Shown here piece after piece: positions 39,832 through 50,681 of a DNA stretch of 64,000 nucleotides (position 1 is the stretch's first letter; every line of letters begins with the position of its first letter). The notes beneath the pieces are model-generated. The model ran no database searches. It was not told the origin of the DNA and saw only the letters and a program-made list of their open reading frames with translations. Source of the DNA: JAENWD01 sp963828745 (GTDB lineage: Bacteria > Acidobacteriota > Vicinamibacteria > Vicinamibacterales > JAENWD01); contig CAWHFZ010000007.1 of the NCBI GenBank assembly GCA_963828745.1, positions 620,001 to 684,000 on the forward strand. The letters are read 5' to 3'. Made by a program: the position numbers and the translations under genes.

Positions 39832-41010
39832 TCATGGCTGCCCATGCGGGATCGCACTTCTCAACGCCAGGTCTCGAGGATCGCCGTCCATCCTGCCCAA
39901 TCGATTGGTAACGTATGCGTAGGCCATGCCGATCTGTGGGTCTGCGAAGCCAAGGGAACCTCCGGCGCCAGGTGAGCCGAACGCGCCCGCATGTCCGAAA
40001 GGCCAGTTCTGGCATGTCTTCATGAAGCCCAGAGAAAACTGGATCTCGCCTTTCAACGCTTCGTCGTAGAAGCCGTGCGCGGATGGAATCGCGGGTGCAA
40101 TCAATTCCTGAAGCGTTTCCTGCCGAAGACCGAGTTCCCGGCCTCCAGTTGCAAACACGCTGTAGGCCTGAGCCATGGCCCGCGCTGTGCCAACACCCCC
40201 ACCGGAGGGAACTTCAAGGTTGCGCGAATAAATCCGCTCCTTATCCAGAGGCAGCCACGAACCGGGATTCACAATGAGCGCCTTGTAGATGGCGGAATGT
40301 GGATTGACTGCCGCCAGCATGAGACGGAATGGCAGATTCAGCATCGCCTTTAACGGATTGGATTTCTCGAGCACGGCCAATCGCGAGTTCGGAATCGACT
40401 CCGGCAGGCGAATGTAGAACTCCAGTCCGAGTGGCGATGCAATCTCGTCCTGGAAAAACTGACCAAGACTGCGGTGCCGGGGATCCACTCGGCGAAGCAG
40501 TTCGCTTTCGTAGAATCCAAGGCTGATGGCGTGATAGGCCTGGTGGCTTCCCGGCTCCCATGCGGGTTTCTGTCGAGCAAGCACGATCGCCAGCTTGTCC
40601 AGATCCGCAACCACACTCTTGTCGACCAGTTCCGTGAACGCGAACAGGCCGGCCTGATGAGACAGCAGCTGCCTCACCGTTATTTTGTCCTTGCCCTGCT
40701 GCGCGAACTCCGGCCAGTACGTGCACACCCGTTCGTCGTAATCGAGCCAGCCACGCGAATGGGCCAACGCCATCACCATGGCCGCAAAACCCTTGGTGGC
40801 TGAAAACACCAGGACCATGGTGTCCTCTTCCCAGGCTTCGCCAGTTTCCACGTTTCGAATACCGCCCCAGAGGTCCACAACCTTTTTGCCGTGATGGTAG
40901 ATGCAGCAGGCCGCCCCAAGCTCCCGCCGGAGAGAAAAGTTTTCCGCAAAGGCTTCGCGCACCGCTTCAAATCCGGACTGCACGAAACCGTGAATGGCGA
41001 TCTGGTTCAT
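39832..41010 (-). CDS. Serine beta-lactamase-like esterase (EstB type)
   Basis: An intact 390-residue-class protein: MNQIAIHGFVQSGFEAVREA, then the SxxK nucleophile motif in VLVFSATKGFAAMVMALAHS (about residue 75). The Tyr motif is in WEPGSHQAYHAISLGFYESE, and GHAGAFGSPGAGGSLGFADP is the late turn replacing KTG. This is the class C-like esterase/EstB family, hydrolysing carboxylic esters. A start a few codons earlier (MRHEF) would overlap the stop of the upstream dehydrogenase gene, indicating translational coupling. No signal peptide is seen. Its relation to the sugar locus may be removal of ester groups, but that is only a guess. Confidence 0.85.
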   Translation of the reverse strand: MNQIAIHGFVQSGFEAVREAFAENFSLRRELGAACCIYHHGKKVVDLWGGIRNVETGEAWEEDTMVLVFSATKGFAAMVMALAHSRGWLDYDERVCTYWPEFAQQGKDKITVRQLLSHQAGLFAFTELVDKSVVADLDKLAIVLARQKPAWEPGSHQAYHAISLGFYESELLRRVDPRHRSLGQFFQDEIASPLGLEFYIRLPESIPNSRLAVLEKSNPLKAMLNLPFRLMLAAVNPHSAIYKALIVNPGSWLPLDKERIYSRNLEVPSGGGVGTARAMAQAYSVFATGGRELGLRQETLQELIAPAIPSAHGFYDEALKGEIQFSLGFMKTCQNWPFGHAGAFGSPGAGGSLGFADPQIGMAYAYVTNRLGRMDGDPRDLALRSAIPHGQP

Positions 41011-41017
41011 TTTGAAT

Positions 41018-41887
41018 TCATGCCTCATCGGGCATTTTGAATGCCGGTATGCGTCTGCCGTCGATGTCGGTGAATCCGTATTCCTCCGCCAGATCGCCCA
41101 CGGCAAGAACCTTGCCGGACTTCTGCATCACGTTCGGGTCCATCGCGACGGCGACGACGGCTCTTCCGACGTATTCGGGCGATTCGGTAAAGTTGAGATA
41201 GTCCTTGTTGCCTGCAGCGTCAAATGCTCCGGCCACGCGTTCGGTGCGCATGAAGCCGGGTGCGAGCGCGATAGCGGCAATGTTGTGCGGCTTCAGTTCT
41301 CTCGCCAGACCGTAAGTCAACCGATTGATGGCATTCTTGGCGACGTCGTAGAACACATTGACCATGAACTGGTCTCGATCCCACGCCGTGATGTTGATGA
41401 TGAGGCCGTGCTTTTGCGGCAGCATCATCGAAATGGCATGACGACTGGCGACCATTGCGGCACGCACACCGGAGGTGAACATTCCATCCCAGTGACGCAG
41501 AGGCTGTTCGTGAAACGGGGCACCGAATGTCCGGAAGTCATGCTGCTCATAGCCGCCCCATGCGTTGTTGACGAGAAGGTCTAATTGTTCCTGCTCCTGC
41601 TGCACACGCGCGAACAACGCTTCAACATCGGAGTCCACGGAATGATCGCAACGCACGGGAATGCCTTTGCCGCCGCGTGAAGTGACCGCTTCGGCGGTAT
41701 CTTCAATCGTCCCGGACAGGTTTTCGGTCGTCGGTTTGCCCCGCGCGCTGCGCCCTGTGACATAAACAGTCGCACCCGCCTCGCCGAGTGCGAGCGCGAT
41801 GCCGCGCCCCGCGCCACGGCTGGCTCCGGTGACAATGGCGACTTTGTTCCTCAACGATGCAGTCGGTGTGAGATTGGATGGGCTCAT
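41018..41887 (-). CDS. Short-chain dehydrogenase/reductase (DHRS1-like)
   Basis: This intact 289-residue protein has the TGxxxGxG cofactor motif in VAIVTGASRGAGRGIALALG and an arginine after strand 2 (VTGRSARG), suggesting NADP. The structural NAG motif is changed to NNAW in LLVNNAWGG. The catalytic region is INITAWDRDQFMVNVFYDVA with Tyr-x-x-x-Lys in YDVAKNA. The pattern matches the DHRS1 group of SDRs. It is divergent from the enolase-superfamily gene and upstream of the esterase on the same strand. The substrate is unknown. Confidence 0.87.
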   Translation of the reverse strand: MSPSNLTPTASLRNKVAIVTGASRGAGRGIALALGEAGATVYVTGRSARGKPTTENLSGTIEDTAEAVTSRGGKGIPVRCDHSVDSDVEALFARVQQEQEQLDLLVNNAWGGYEQHDFRTFGAPFHEQPLRHWDGMFTSGVRAAMVASRHAISMMLPQKHGLIINITAWDRDQFMVNVFYDVAKNAINRLTYGLARELKPHNIAAIALAPGFMRTERVAGAFDAAGNKDYLNFTESPEYVGRAVVAVAMDPNVMQKSGKVLAVGDLAEEYGFTDIDGRRIPAFKMPDEA

Positions 41888-41974
41888 GGATTTGATGGCC
41901 TTTCGTGAGAAGGTTCAGATTAGCGCGGCTGCTGCCTGAAATGCTTCTGATATATTGTTGCGCCGGTAAACATT

Positions 41975-43219
41975 GTGAAAATCACAGACATCCGCGCGAC
42001 AACAGTCACCGTTCCTCTGGAAGCTCCATTGCGCCATGCCAACGGCGTGCACTGGGGACGATTTGTTCGGACCATCGTCGAAGTCGAAACCGATAACGGG
42101 CTCATCGGTCTTGGAGAAATGGGCGGAGGCGGAGAATCCGCGGAAGCCACGTTTCGCGCGATGAAAACATACCTCGTCGGCCACGATCCGGCTCGTCTTG
42201 AAGAGATGCGATTTCTCATCGCCAATCCCACGGCATCGCTCTACAACAACCGTACTCAGATTCATGCCGCGCTCGAATTTGCGTGCCTGGATATTCTCGG
42301 CCAGGCGTGGGGCGTTCCGGTGTGCGACATACTCGGCGGCCGTGTGCGCGACAGCGTTCGATTCGCGTCGTATTGCTTTTTCCGGTATCCGCATCCGAAG
42401 ACGAAAGCCGGCGAAGTGCGCACCATCGATCAACTGATCGCCCACGCGCGCGAACTGAAACAGCGATTCGGATTCACCACGCACAAGATGAAGGGCGGAG
42501 TGTTTCATCCGGATTACGAACTCGAAGCGTATCGAGCGCTCGCCGCTGCATTCCCCGGCGACTCGTTGCGATTCGATCCGAATGCGGTGTGGTCGACCGA
42601 ACAGGCGATACGGTTCGGGCAGGCCATCGAAGGTTTGAACAACGACTATCTGGAAGATCCGGTGTATGGCCTCCATGGCATGCGCCGCACACGCGAGAAA
42701 GTGCGCGTGCCGCTGGCGACAAATACCGTCGTTGTGAATTTCGAACAACTCGCGGCCAATGTTCTGAACACGGCAGTCGATGTCATTCTGCTCGATACGA
42801 CGTTCTGGGGAGGCATTCGCGCCTGCATCAAGGCCGCTGGGGTGTGCGAGACGTTTCAGCTGGGAATCGCGGTTCATTCTTCCGGCGAACTCGGAATTCA
42901 GCTCGCCACGATGCTGCATATGGGCGCCGTCCTTCCCGGACTTTCATTCGCCGGCGACGCGCACTATCACCACCTCACCGACGACATCATTGCGGGCGGT
43001 CTAATGAAATACGAAAACGGCGCGATCCGCGTGCCGGCCGGTCCTGGTCTCGGCGTGAAACTCGATCGCGAGAAGCTGGGCAAGTACAGCGAACTCTACA
43101 AGCGGCTCGGCAATTATCCGTATGATCAGGATCCGGCGCGCCCGGGCTGGACGCCTCTGATTCCCAATGATCGTTGGGCGGATCCAAAGGATAGCCGTCC
43201 CGTGACTCTACCTTATTAA
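41975..43219 (+). CDS. Enolase-superfamily sugar acid dehydratase (glucarate dehydratase-like)
   Basis: This intact 414-residue protein starts at GTG (41975-41977). The N-terminal capping domain is MKITDIRATTVTVPLEAPLR. The barrel shows the Lys-x-Lys base in TTHKMKGGVF and metal ligands D in LRFDPNAVWS, E in LEDPVYG and N in PLATNTVV. The general base His is in LGIAVHSSGELGIQL. This is the glucarate dehydratase subgroup, which abstracts the proton alpha to a carboxylate and removes water. Possible substrates are glucarate or an aldonate such as xylonate. Within this locus it could feed KDG-type intermediates to the kinase and aldolase at 52-53.7 kb. Confidence 0.85.
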   Translation: MKITDIRATTVTVPLEAPLRHANGVHWGRFVRTIVEVETDNGLIGLGEMGGGGESAEATFRAMKTYLVGHDPARLEEMRFLIANPTASLYNNRTQIHAALEFACLDILGQAWGVPVCDILGGRVRDSVRFASYCFFRYPHPKTKAGEVRTIDQLIAHARELKQRFGFTTHKMKGGVFHPDYELEAYRALAAAFPGDSLRFDPNAVWSTEQAIRFGQAIEGLNNDYLEDPVYGLHGMRRTREKVRVPLATNTVVVNFEQLAANVLNTAVDVILLDTTFWGGIRACIKAAGVCETFQLGIAVHSSGELGIQLATMLHMGAVLPGLSFAGDAHYHHLTDDIIAGGLMKYENGAIRVPAGPGLGVKLDREKLGKYSELYKRLGNYPYDQDPARPGWTPLIPNDRWADPKDSRPVTLPY

Positions 43220-43228
43220 TAGGTGAAT

Positions 43229-44004
43229 ATGGCGAACCTGCTTTGACCTGACCGATCGCGTGGCGGTAGTGATGGGTGCAACTTCCGGAATCGGGCGATC
43301 GCTCGCCATCGGCCTGGCCGAGTACGGAGCGACGGTGATTCCAACCGGGCAGAAGGGAAGACCGTATTCAGGATGTCTGCCGTGAAATCGAAGCCGCCGG
43401 CCGCGCAACCATGTGCCACTCCGCCGATGTCGGAAATCGCGCGTCGATCGATGCGTTTCGCGATGCGGTGTTGAAACAGTTCGGACGCGTCGATATTCTG
43501 CTCAACGCCGCCGGCGTCACGTTCAAGCAGCCGACGTTGACGGTGACCGAAGAACAATGGAGTTCGTTGATGGATACGGATCTCACCGGCGTGCTGCGCG
43601 CGTGCCAGTCGTTTTATGAACCGCTGAAGTCGAGCGGCCGAGGCCGCATCATTAATATCGCGTCGCTGGGCTCGTATCGTGCGTTTTACCAGGTGGCCGC
43701 GTATTGTGCGGCGAAGTCCGCGGTGTTGTCACTCACGCGTGGACTCGGATGTGAGTGGGCGAAGGACGGAATCATGGTGAACGCCATCGCGCCCGGAGTG
43801 TTTCCCACCGAGCTCAACAGCAAACTCATCATGGGAACGCCGCGCGGGAATGAAATCCTGATGCGAACTCCGATGGGACGTTTCGGCAAGCCGGAAGAGC
43901 TTGTCGGTGCCGCGGTGTTGCTGGCGTCGGATGGCGCGAGTTTCATGACCGGGGAATGCATCGCGGTTGATGGAGGCTATCTGGCGTCGGGAGTGAATCT
44001 GTGA
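43229..44004 (+). CDS. SDR family oxidoreductase (gluconate/KDG dehydrogenase-like), two frame breaks
   Basis: Removing one C near 43240 gives MANLFDLTDRVAVVMGATSG, the N-terminus with the G-x-x-x-G-x-G cofactor motif (GATSGIGRSLA). A second break near 43350 precedes RIQDVCREIEAAGRATMCHS. The rest is clean: VDILLNAAGVT (NAG motif), IINIASLGSYRAFYQVAAYC (Ser) and AYCAAKSAVLSLT (Tyr-x-x-x-Lys). Close relatives are gluconate 5-dehydrogenase and 2-keto-3-deoxygluconate dehydrogenase. It is 9 bases after the dehydratase and just ahead of the GH67 gene, so it belongs to the sugar-acid operon. Confidence 0.83.
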
Positions 44005-44027
44005 ATTCGAATCGCGGGAGGAAGGTT

Positions 44028-46200
44028 ATGGGCGTTTCACGACGAGATTTCGTTCGAGCGAGTGTTGCAGGTGTCGCGGGATTGTATGCCGTGCCCGAAG
44101 CGTTTGCGCAAGCACCGTCACTTCAGAACGAAGACGGATACAAACTGTGGCTTCGTTTCGCGCCGCCACCTGCGGCTGTTGCAAATCAATATCGCGGCGC
44201 GATCCGGCAGGTTCTCGTTGGAGGGAGATTCGCCGACAACGGACGTCATCTGCAAAGAGATGGAAACGGCACTGGCTTCCATGCTCGGACACCAAAATTC
44301 CGGTGGTGCATTCCTCCACGGCGGACTTCAACGACGGGACACTCGTGATCGGAACTCCTGCGAATTCTTCGGCCATTCGTGCGATTTCCCGTTCTGCGGA
44401 TCTGAATTCTTCCGCCTTTCGTGCGGTTTCCCTTGCTGCGGATCTGACGAAGATTGGCCAGGAAGGATTCATCATCCGGAACTGCACGCACTCGAAATCG
44501 ATCCGCGATCGCCATCGTCGCCGAAGGCGAAAGGGGAGCCCTCTATGGCGCGTATCACTTTCTGCGATTGCTGCAGATGGGACAGCCGATCGATCGGCTC
44601 GAAGTGTTCGAGCGTCCGAGAGTTCAGCTGCGGATGCTCAATCACTGGGACAACGCCAACGGAACCATCGAACGCGGCTATGCCGGAAACTCACTCTGGC
44701 AGTGGGCCGATCTGCCGGACATGATCAGTCCTCGCTACGCCGATTACGCGCGGGCCAACGCGTCGATTGGAATCAACGGCGCTGTGATCAACAACGTCAA
44801 CGCCGACATCAAGTTCATTTCCGCGGAATACCTGCCGAAGGTTGCCGCGCTGGCCGAAGTGTGGCGTCCCTATGGTGTGCGTCTGTACCTTTCCGTGAAT
44901 TTCTCCGCGCCGGTCACTGCAGGCGGAATGACGACTGCGGACCCGCTGGACAAAGACGTGATCGCCTGGTGGAAGGCAAAGGCGGACGAGATTTACAAAC
45001 TCATTCCGGATTTCGGCGGCTTTCTGGTGAAGGCGAATTCCGAAGGCCAGCCCGGCCCGAAGGATTACGGCCGCAATCATGCCGAAGGCGCCAACGTCAT
45101 GGCCGATGCGCTCGCACCACACGGCGGCACCGTCATCTGGCGTGCGTTTATTTACGACGAGGATGTGGATCCCGATCGGGCCAAGCGCGCCTACATCGAG
45201 TTCACGAAACTCGACGGACAGTTTCGGCCGAACGTTCTCGATCCAGGTCAAGAACGGTGCCGATCGATTTCATGCCGCGCGAGCCGTTTCATCCGCTGTT
45301 CGGCGCAATGAAGCAGACTCCCGTCATGGCAGAGATTCAGGCGACGCAGGAATATCTGGGACAGGCGAAACATCTCGTGTATCTCGGCACCATGTGGAAG
45401 GAGTTTCTCGACGCGGATACTTACGCCAAGGGCAAGGGATCGACTGTCGGCAAGGTGGTCGAAGGCGGCGTGTATCCATATCGCGTGACCGGTATCGCTG
45501 CGGTGACGAATCCCGGACTCGATGCGAACTGGTGCGGGCATCACTTCTCGCAGTCGAACTGGTACGCGGCCGGCCGGCTGGCGTGGGATCACACGCTCGG
45601 CGCGGCGGAGATTGCGGAAGAGTGGACGCGGATGACGTTCACGAACGATATCCAGGCGGTGCGAACCATTCGCGACATGATGATGGCTTCGCGCGAGGCG
45701 TTTGTGAATTACACGATGCCGCTGGGGCTGCATCACCTGATCGGCGGCGATCACTATGCGCCGATGCCGCAGAATGCGCGCGCGCAGCGGACGTGACTGG
45801 ACGGCGGTGTACTACCATCAGGCGTCGGCGGAGGGGATCGGGTTTGACCGGACGATGAAGGGCGACAAGGCGGTCGGTCAGTACTTCCCGCAGGTACGAG
45901 ATATGTTCGACAGCCTGGCGAAGTGCCCGGAGATTTACCTGCTGTGGTTCCATCGATGCGCGTGGGACTACAAAATGAAATCCGGGAAGACGCTTTGGGA
46001 AGGGTTGAAGGAAAAGTATCGGCTCGGGTGCGACGCAGGCGGCCGGGTTCCAGAAGACGTGGGCATCGCTGGCGAGTCAGATTGATCCGCAGCGGCACAA
46101 GGAAGTGGCGGACCGGCTTGCGATTCAGGTGCGGGATTCCGCGGCATGGCGGGATCAGATCCTGCAGTACTTTCAGACCTTCAGCAAACTCCCGTTGTGA
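44028..46200 (+). CDS. aguA: GH67 alpha-glucuronidase, secreted, several frame breaks
   Basis: The ATG at 44028 follows a strong GGGAGGAAGG ribosome site. It encodes MGVSRRDFVRASVAGVAGLY, a Tat signal with twin arginines. GH67 segments follow: IAIVAEGERGALYGAYHFLR, RMLNHWDNANGTIERGYAGN, FLVKANSEGQPGPKDYGRNH (catalytic-site region), PLFGAMKQTPVMAEIQATQE, GLDANWCGHHFSQSNWYAAG and EIYLLWFHRCAWDYKMKSGK. Frame changes occur near 44230, 44480, 45245, 45790 and 46040. About 720 residues, normal for the family. It removes (4-O-methyl)glucuronic acid from the terminal xylose of xylo-oligosaccharides, in the periplasm. Confidence 0.88.
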
Positions 46201-46213
46201 CGAGTAAGATGAT

Positions 46214-46232
46214 CCCCTCCTGATAGGAGGGG
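46214..46232 (+). terminator. Hairpin after the GH67 gene
   Basis: CCCCTCCT at 46214-46221, loop GAT, AGGAGGGG at 46225-46232, 14 bases after the GH67 stop. The right arm is reused in a longer pairing (GAGGGGTGGC with GCCACCCCTC at 46272-46281), so alternative foldings are possible before the GH3 gene. Confidence 0.6.
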
Positions 46233-46348
46233 TGGCTCGATGCGCCGGGTGAGGGAATCTGCAGTGGCGTTGCCACCCCTCGCGGCCGCTTCGGATCACG
46301 CTGTCCGACTCAGGAGGGGTTACCAACCCTACTCGATTTGGAGTGTTC

Positions 46349-49022
46349 ATGAAACGGTTCGCGCTGGTTCTTTTGATTTCCTTCGGTCTGACCTGTTCGA
46401 TTTCACTGACGCAGGTTCAGCCAACCTCCATTTATAAGGATCCAAAAGCGCCCATGGATGCGCGTGTCGATGACCTGATCTCCCGCATGACGCTTGAAGA
46501 GAAGGTTTCCCAGCTCACCAGCGATTCCGCCGCCATCGATCGGCTTGCTGTTCCCGCCTACAACTGGTGGAACGAAGCCCTTCACGGCGTCGGTCGCGCC
46601 GGACGCGCGACGGTTTTCCCTCAGGCCATCGGCATCGCCGCCACGTGGGACATCAACCTCATGTCTCGGGTCGCCACGACGATTTCCGATGAAGCGCGCG
46701 CGAAGAACAACGAATATGTCGAAGCGCGGAAAGCGAAACATCTACCAGGGCCTGACCTTCTGGACTCCCAACATGAATCTCTTCCGCGATCCGCGCTGGG
46801 GCCGCGGCATGGAAACCTATGGAGAGGATCCGTACCTGACGGGACGCATGGCGGTTTCGTTCATCAAAGGCATGCAGGGCGACGATCCGACATATTTCAA
46901 GACAATCGCGACGGCTAAACATTTCGCCGTGCATAGCGGGCCTGAACCATCGCGGCACACATTCGATGCCGTCGTCAGCGAGCAGGATCTGCGCGCGACG
47001 TACCTGCCGCACTTCGAAGCGGCAATCAAGGAAGGCGGTGCGTACTCCGTCATGTGCGCCTACAACAGCGTCGCGGGCCAGCCCGCGTGCGCGAACACGC
47101 GATTGCTCAGCGACATCCTTCGCAAGGAATGGAACTTCAAGGGATACGTCGTGTCGGATTGTGGCGCCATCGGCGACATTTACCTGAATCACAAATTCGT
47201 GCCGACCGCCGAGCAGGGAGTTACCAAAGCGATTCAGGCGGGAACCGATCTGAACTGCGGTGTGGAGTATACGAATGTCCTGGCTGCCGTGAAAGCAGGT
47301 TTGCTGAAGGAATCGGAAATCAACGTCTCGCTGCATCGACTGCTGCTTGCGCGATTCAAGCTTGGGATGTTTGATCCGCCTGCGATGGTGAAGTACACGA
47401 AGATTCCGTTGAGCGAAAACGACAGCAAGGCGCATCGCGATCTCGCTGTCGAGACGGCGCGGAAGTCGATCGTGCTGCTGAAGAATCAGAACAATGTTCT
47501 GCCGCTCAGCAAGAATCTGAAAACCATCGCGGTGATCGGCCCGAATGCGGATGACGCGAAGACGCTGCTGGGAAACTACAACGGCATTCCGACGGCGCCG
47601 GTCACGCCACTTGCGGGAATCAAGAGCTAAAGTGCCGGGCACCAAAGTGATTTACGCCAGAGGCAGCGATGTCGCGCTGAATATGCCGTACTTCGAAGTG
47701 ATTCCGTCATCGGCGCTTCCCTGGCGGACTGAAAGGCGAGTACTTCAACTCCGCGAACTTTCGATGGCGTCGCCCATCGTCCGGCGGAGTTGACTTATCC
47801 CAGTTCTGGAAAGCTGGTCGGAACAGATTCCGGACAATCCAAAACCGGTGATGACGCGCGTGGATCCGAACGTGGATTTCTATTGGTGGGATGGCTCACC
47901 TTCATCTCAGCTTGCAGGACGATGATTTTGGCGTGCGATGGACCGGATTCCTGGAGGCTCCAGCATCGGGTACGTATCAACTGGGCGCTATCGGCTTGAA
48001 CGCGTATGAGCTTTACCTTGATGGAAAGCAGATCGTGAAGTCGAGCAGCATCCATGGATTTAATTATCAATACGCGCCAGTGACGCTGGAAGCAGGGAAG
48101 CGATACCCCATACGTCTGGACTATCACGAGTTCGTCGGGGACGCCGGCATCCAGCTCGTGTGGTCGCGGCCGCCGGAAACCCGCGCGAACGCTGAAAAGG
48201 AAGCTCTCGATGCGGCGCGGTTCAGCGGACGCCGTGGTGATGGTTCTCGGCCTGACTCCGCGTCTCGAAGGCGAAGAGATGAAAGTTCCAGTCGAAGGAT
48301 TCGAAGGCGGAGACCGCGTGATGTTGGGAATACCGCAGGTACAGGAGGATCTTCTGAAGAAGGTGGTCGCCCTCGGCAAGCCGACCGTGCTCGTGCTATT
48401 GAATGGCAGTGCGGTCGCGGTGAACTGGGCGAAGGACAATGTGCCGGCGATTATCGATGCCTGGTATCCGGGACAGGCCGGAGGCACGGCAATCGCGGAT
48501 GTGTTGTTCGGCGATTACAATCCGGCAGGACGATTGCCGGTGACCTTCTACAAGTCCGCGGATCAGATTCCTCCGTTCACGGACTACGCGATGAAAGGGA
48601 AGACCTACCGATTCTTTACCGGCGAGCCGCTATTCCAGTTCGGGTACGGATTGAGTTACACCACATTCATCTACGGAAACATGGTGGTACCGAAGCAGGT
48701 AAAGATTGGCGACTCCGTGAAGATGTCGGTGGATGTTACGAATGCCGGCAGCCGCGATGGTGAAGAAGTCGTGCAGCTCTACGTGAAGGGCCGGGGAACT
48801 CCGGGCGAGCCGATTCGATCTCTTGAAGGATTTCAACGAATCGCGTTGAAAAAGAATCAAACAAAGACTGTGGAATTCACACTGAAGCCGGAGCAGCTGT
48901 CTCACGTTCTTGCAGATGGCCGTCGCGTCACCGACGCCGGTGCGATCGAGATCTCCATCGGCGGTCAGCAACCCATCCCCGGTGTCACCAACGTCGCAAC
49001 CTCCACCTTCCAGCTCCAGTAA
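46349..49022 (+). CDS. GH3 family beta-glycosidase (probable beta-xylosidase) with PA14 insert, several frame breaks
   Basis: The Sec signal peptide MKRFALVLLISFGLTCSISL is followed by the GH3 N-domain: VDDLISRMTLEEKVSQLTSD, WNEALHGVGRAGRATVFPQA, FWTPNMNLFRDPRWGRGMET and the nucleophile Asp in GYVVSDCGAIGDIY. The C-domain starts SIVLLKNQNNVLPL. A PA14 carbohydrate-binding domain is inserted (GFLEAPASGTYQLGAIGLNA; RLDYHEFVGDAGIQLVWSRP). It resumes at ADAVVMVLGLTPRLEGEEMK and ends in a fibronectin-III-like domain. Breaks near 46740, 47630, 47730, 47850 and 48225. About 890 residues. The PNMNLFRDPRWGRG form is typical of beta-xylosidase-type GH3, fitting the xylan locus. Confidence 0.87.
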
Positions 49023-49094
49023 ACTGGGGTCAGGCACCTCGTTCCCCCATTTCCGCGGAGCGGAAATGGGGAACGAGGTGCCTGACACCAGTTT
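49021..49094. repeat. Long near-perfect palindrome (copy 1) at converging gene ends
   Basis: The left arm begins AAACTGGGGTCAGGCACCTC and ends at 49056. The right arm, 49060-49094, ends GAGGTGCCTGACACCAGTTT. The arms match over about 35 bases with one mismatch and one extra C. It begins inside the GH3 stop codon and reaches the end of the xylulokinase coding region on the other strand. A second, perfect copy lies at 63409-63476. Confidence 0.85.
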
Positions 49095-50555
49095 CGGGTA
49101 GAGGGATTGGTAGACGCGGTGGCCGGAGGCGTAGATGGCGGATTCTTCAGCGCGGGGTTCGACGAATCCGACTTCGCGGACGGCGGCTTTGCACACCTCG
49201 ATCACCGACGAATACTCGCCAGTACCCACCAGCGCCAGAAGTGCGGCGCCATATGCGGATCCCTCTTCGCTTTCCAGCACGGCGACGCGAAGGTTGAACA
49301 CATCGGCCAGCATCTGACGCCAGAATGCGCTTCGTGCGCCGCCGCCGGAGACACGAACCGAATTCACACGCACACCCATATTCTGGATGATTTCCAGACC
49401 GTCCTTCTGACTGTAGGAAACGCCTTCCAGCAGGGATCGAATCAAATCTGCTCGCGTATGCTTCGCCGTCAGTCCGATCCATCCGCCGCGCGCGTTCGCA
49501 TCCAGATGCGGCGTGCGTTCGCCCATCAGGTACGGCAACCAGTACAAACCCTGCGAGCCTGCAGGCGCGGTCGCGGCTTCGGCGGTCAGCGCGTCGTAAC
49601 TCACTCCCAGGCGCAAGATTGTTCCGAAACCATTGCAGGCTGAGACCCGCGCCCTGCGTGACTCCCATCACGTGCCAGGCGCCCGGCACCGCATGACAGA
49701 ACGTATGCACGCGTCCGGCTGGATCGTACGCGGGCGATCGGCGTATGGGCGAAAACGACGCCGGATGTTCCAATCGTGCACGACATGATTCCCGGCTCGA
49801 CGATTCCATTTCCAACCGCGCTCGCCGCCTGATCGCCCGCTCCCGCGACAACCGGGCGTGCCTTCCATCAGACCCGTGACAGCCGCTGCGGCACGCGACA
49901 CCTTTCCGCTGATCTCCGGCGACTCCAGGACTGAAGGAAGAATGCTCCTGATCGATGCCAAGCTGATCCGCGAGAGACGCCGACCACTGTCGGCGCACGA
50001 CATCGAACAACGCTGTGCCGGAGGCATCGGAAACATCACCGACGTGTTCGCCGGTGAGCTGAAACCGCAGGTAGTCTTTCGGAAGCAGGATCTTTCGAAC
50101 ACGAGCGAAGTTCGCCGGTTCGTTGTCACGCACCCAAAGGAGCTTGGGCAGAGTGAATCCGGTCAGCACCGGATTGGCGATCGATGCGACGACCGTTTCC
50201 TTTCCGACGAGTGTGTTGATGGCATCGACCTGAGCCTGGCTTCTCTGGTCGCACCAGATCAATGCGGGACGAATGACCTGATTGGCCGAATCGAGCAGGA
50301 CCAGCCCATGCATCTGGCCGGAGAGCCCGATGCCGCGGATATCTTTGCCTGATGCTCCGGCCGCATGCAAGCACACCGCGAATCGACAGGGTCGCCGCGT
50401 CCCACCAGTTCTCCGGACGCTGTTCCGCCCAGAGCGGACGTTCCATCCGCATGTCTTCGTGAGGGGAAGTGAAGGAGTGGCGCACTTTTCCGCTGCGCGT
50501 CCACGAGCAGCGCGCGCGTGCCTCCGGTTCCGACATCGATTCCAAGCCAGTACAT
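49095..50555 (-). CDS. xylB: Xylulokinase (FGGY family), several frame breaks
   Basis: The N-terminus MYWLGIDVGTGGTRALLVDA has the FGGY phosphate-1 motif. Segments in later frames are GIGLSGQMHGLVLLDSANQV (substrate loop), ALIWCDQRSQAQVDAINTLV, KILLPKDYLRFQLTGEHVGD, GLYWLPYLMGERTPHLDANA and RVSGGGARSAFWRQMLADVF (adenosine motif). It ends ...HRVYQSLYPKL next to the palindrome. No stop lies there in frame; the frame runs to 48630 through the palindrome, so the true stop is probably lost to a base error. Breaks near 50480, 50370, 50120, 49960, 49760 and 49600. About 490 residues. It phosphorylates D-xylulose. Confidence 0.85.
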
Positions 50556-50565
50556 ATTGATAGAG

Positions 50566-50666
50566 AAAAAAGGATCTGATCAGGATGTTCGAATGCTCAA
50601 GTTCCCAATTCGCATCCGATCGCGATCGCGCATTCGGACTCAGAATTGAATCATTGATCAGATCCT
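50566..50666 (-). terminator. Attenuator-like hairpin between xylA and xylB
   Basis: Reading the minus strand, AGGATCTGATCA (50666-50655 side) pairs with TGATCAGATCCT (50582-50571), a perfect 12-base stem enclosing about 70 bases with further pairing (TCCGA...TCGGA around GCGATCGC). A run of six T follows at once, and then the xylB ATG about 13 bases on. A rho-independent terminator directly ahead of a downstream gene of the same pathway suggests attenuation, or an independent promoter for xylB. Confidence 0.6.
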
Positions 50667-50681
50667 CAGATCGACGTTCTA

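Noticed and set aside
39661..39975. Plus-strand frame between the KAP NTPase and the esterase as a gene
   Set aside because: It has no start signal or recognisable domain and overlaps the end of the esterase gene antisense. The roughly 240 bases between the two genes (39588-39831) show nothing convincing.
48630..49094. Xylulokinase C-terminal extension through the palindrome into the GH3 gene
   Set aside because: The extension is antisense to a clear GH3/fibronectin-III coding region and begins exactly where the kinase family normally ends.
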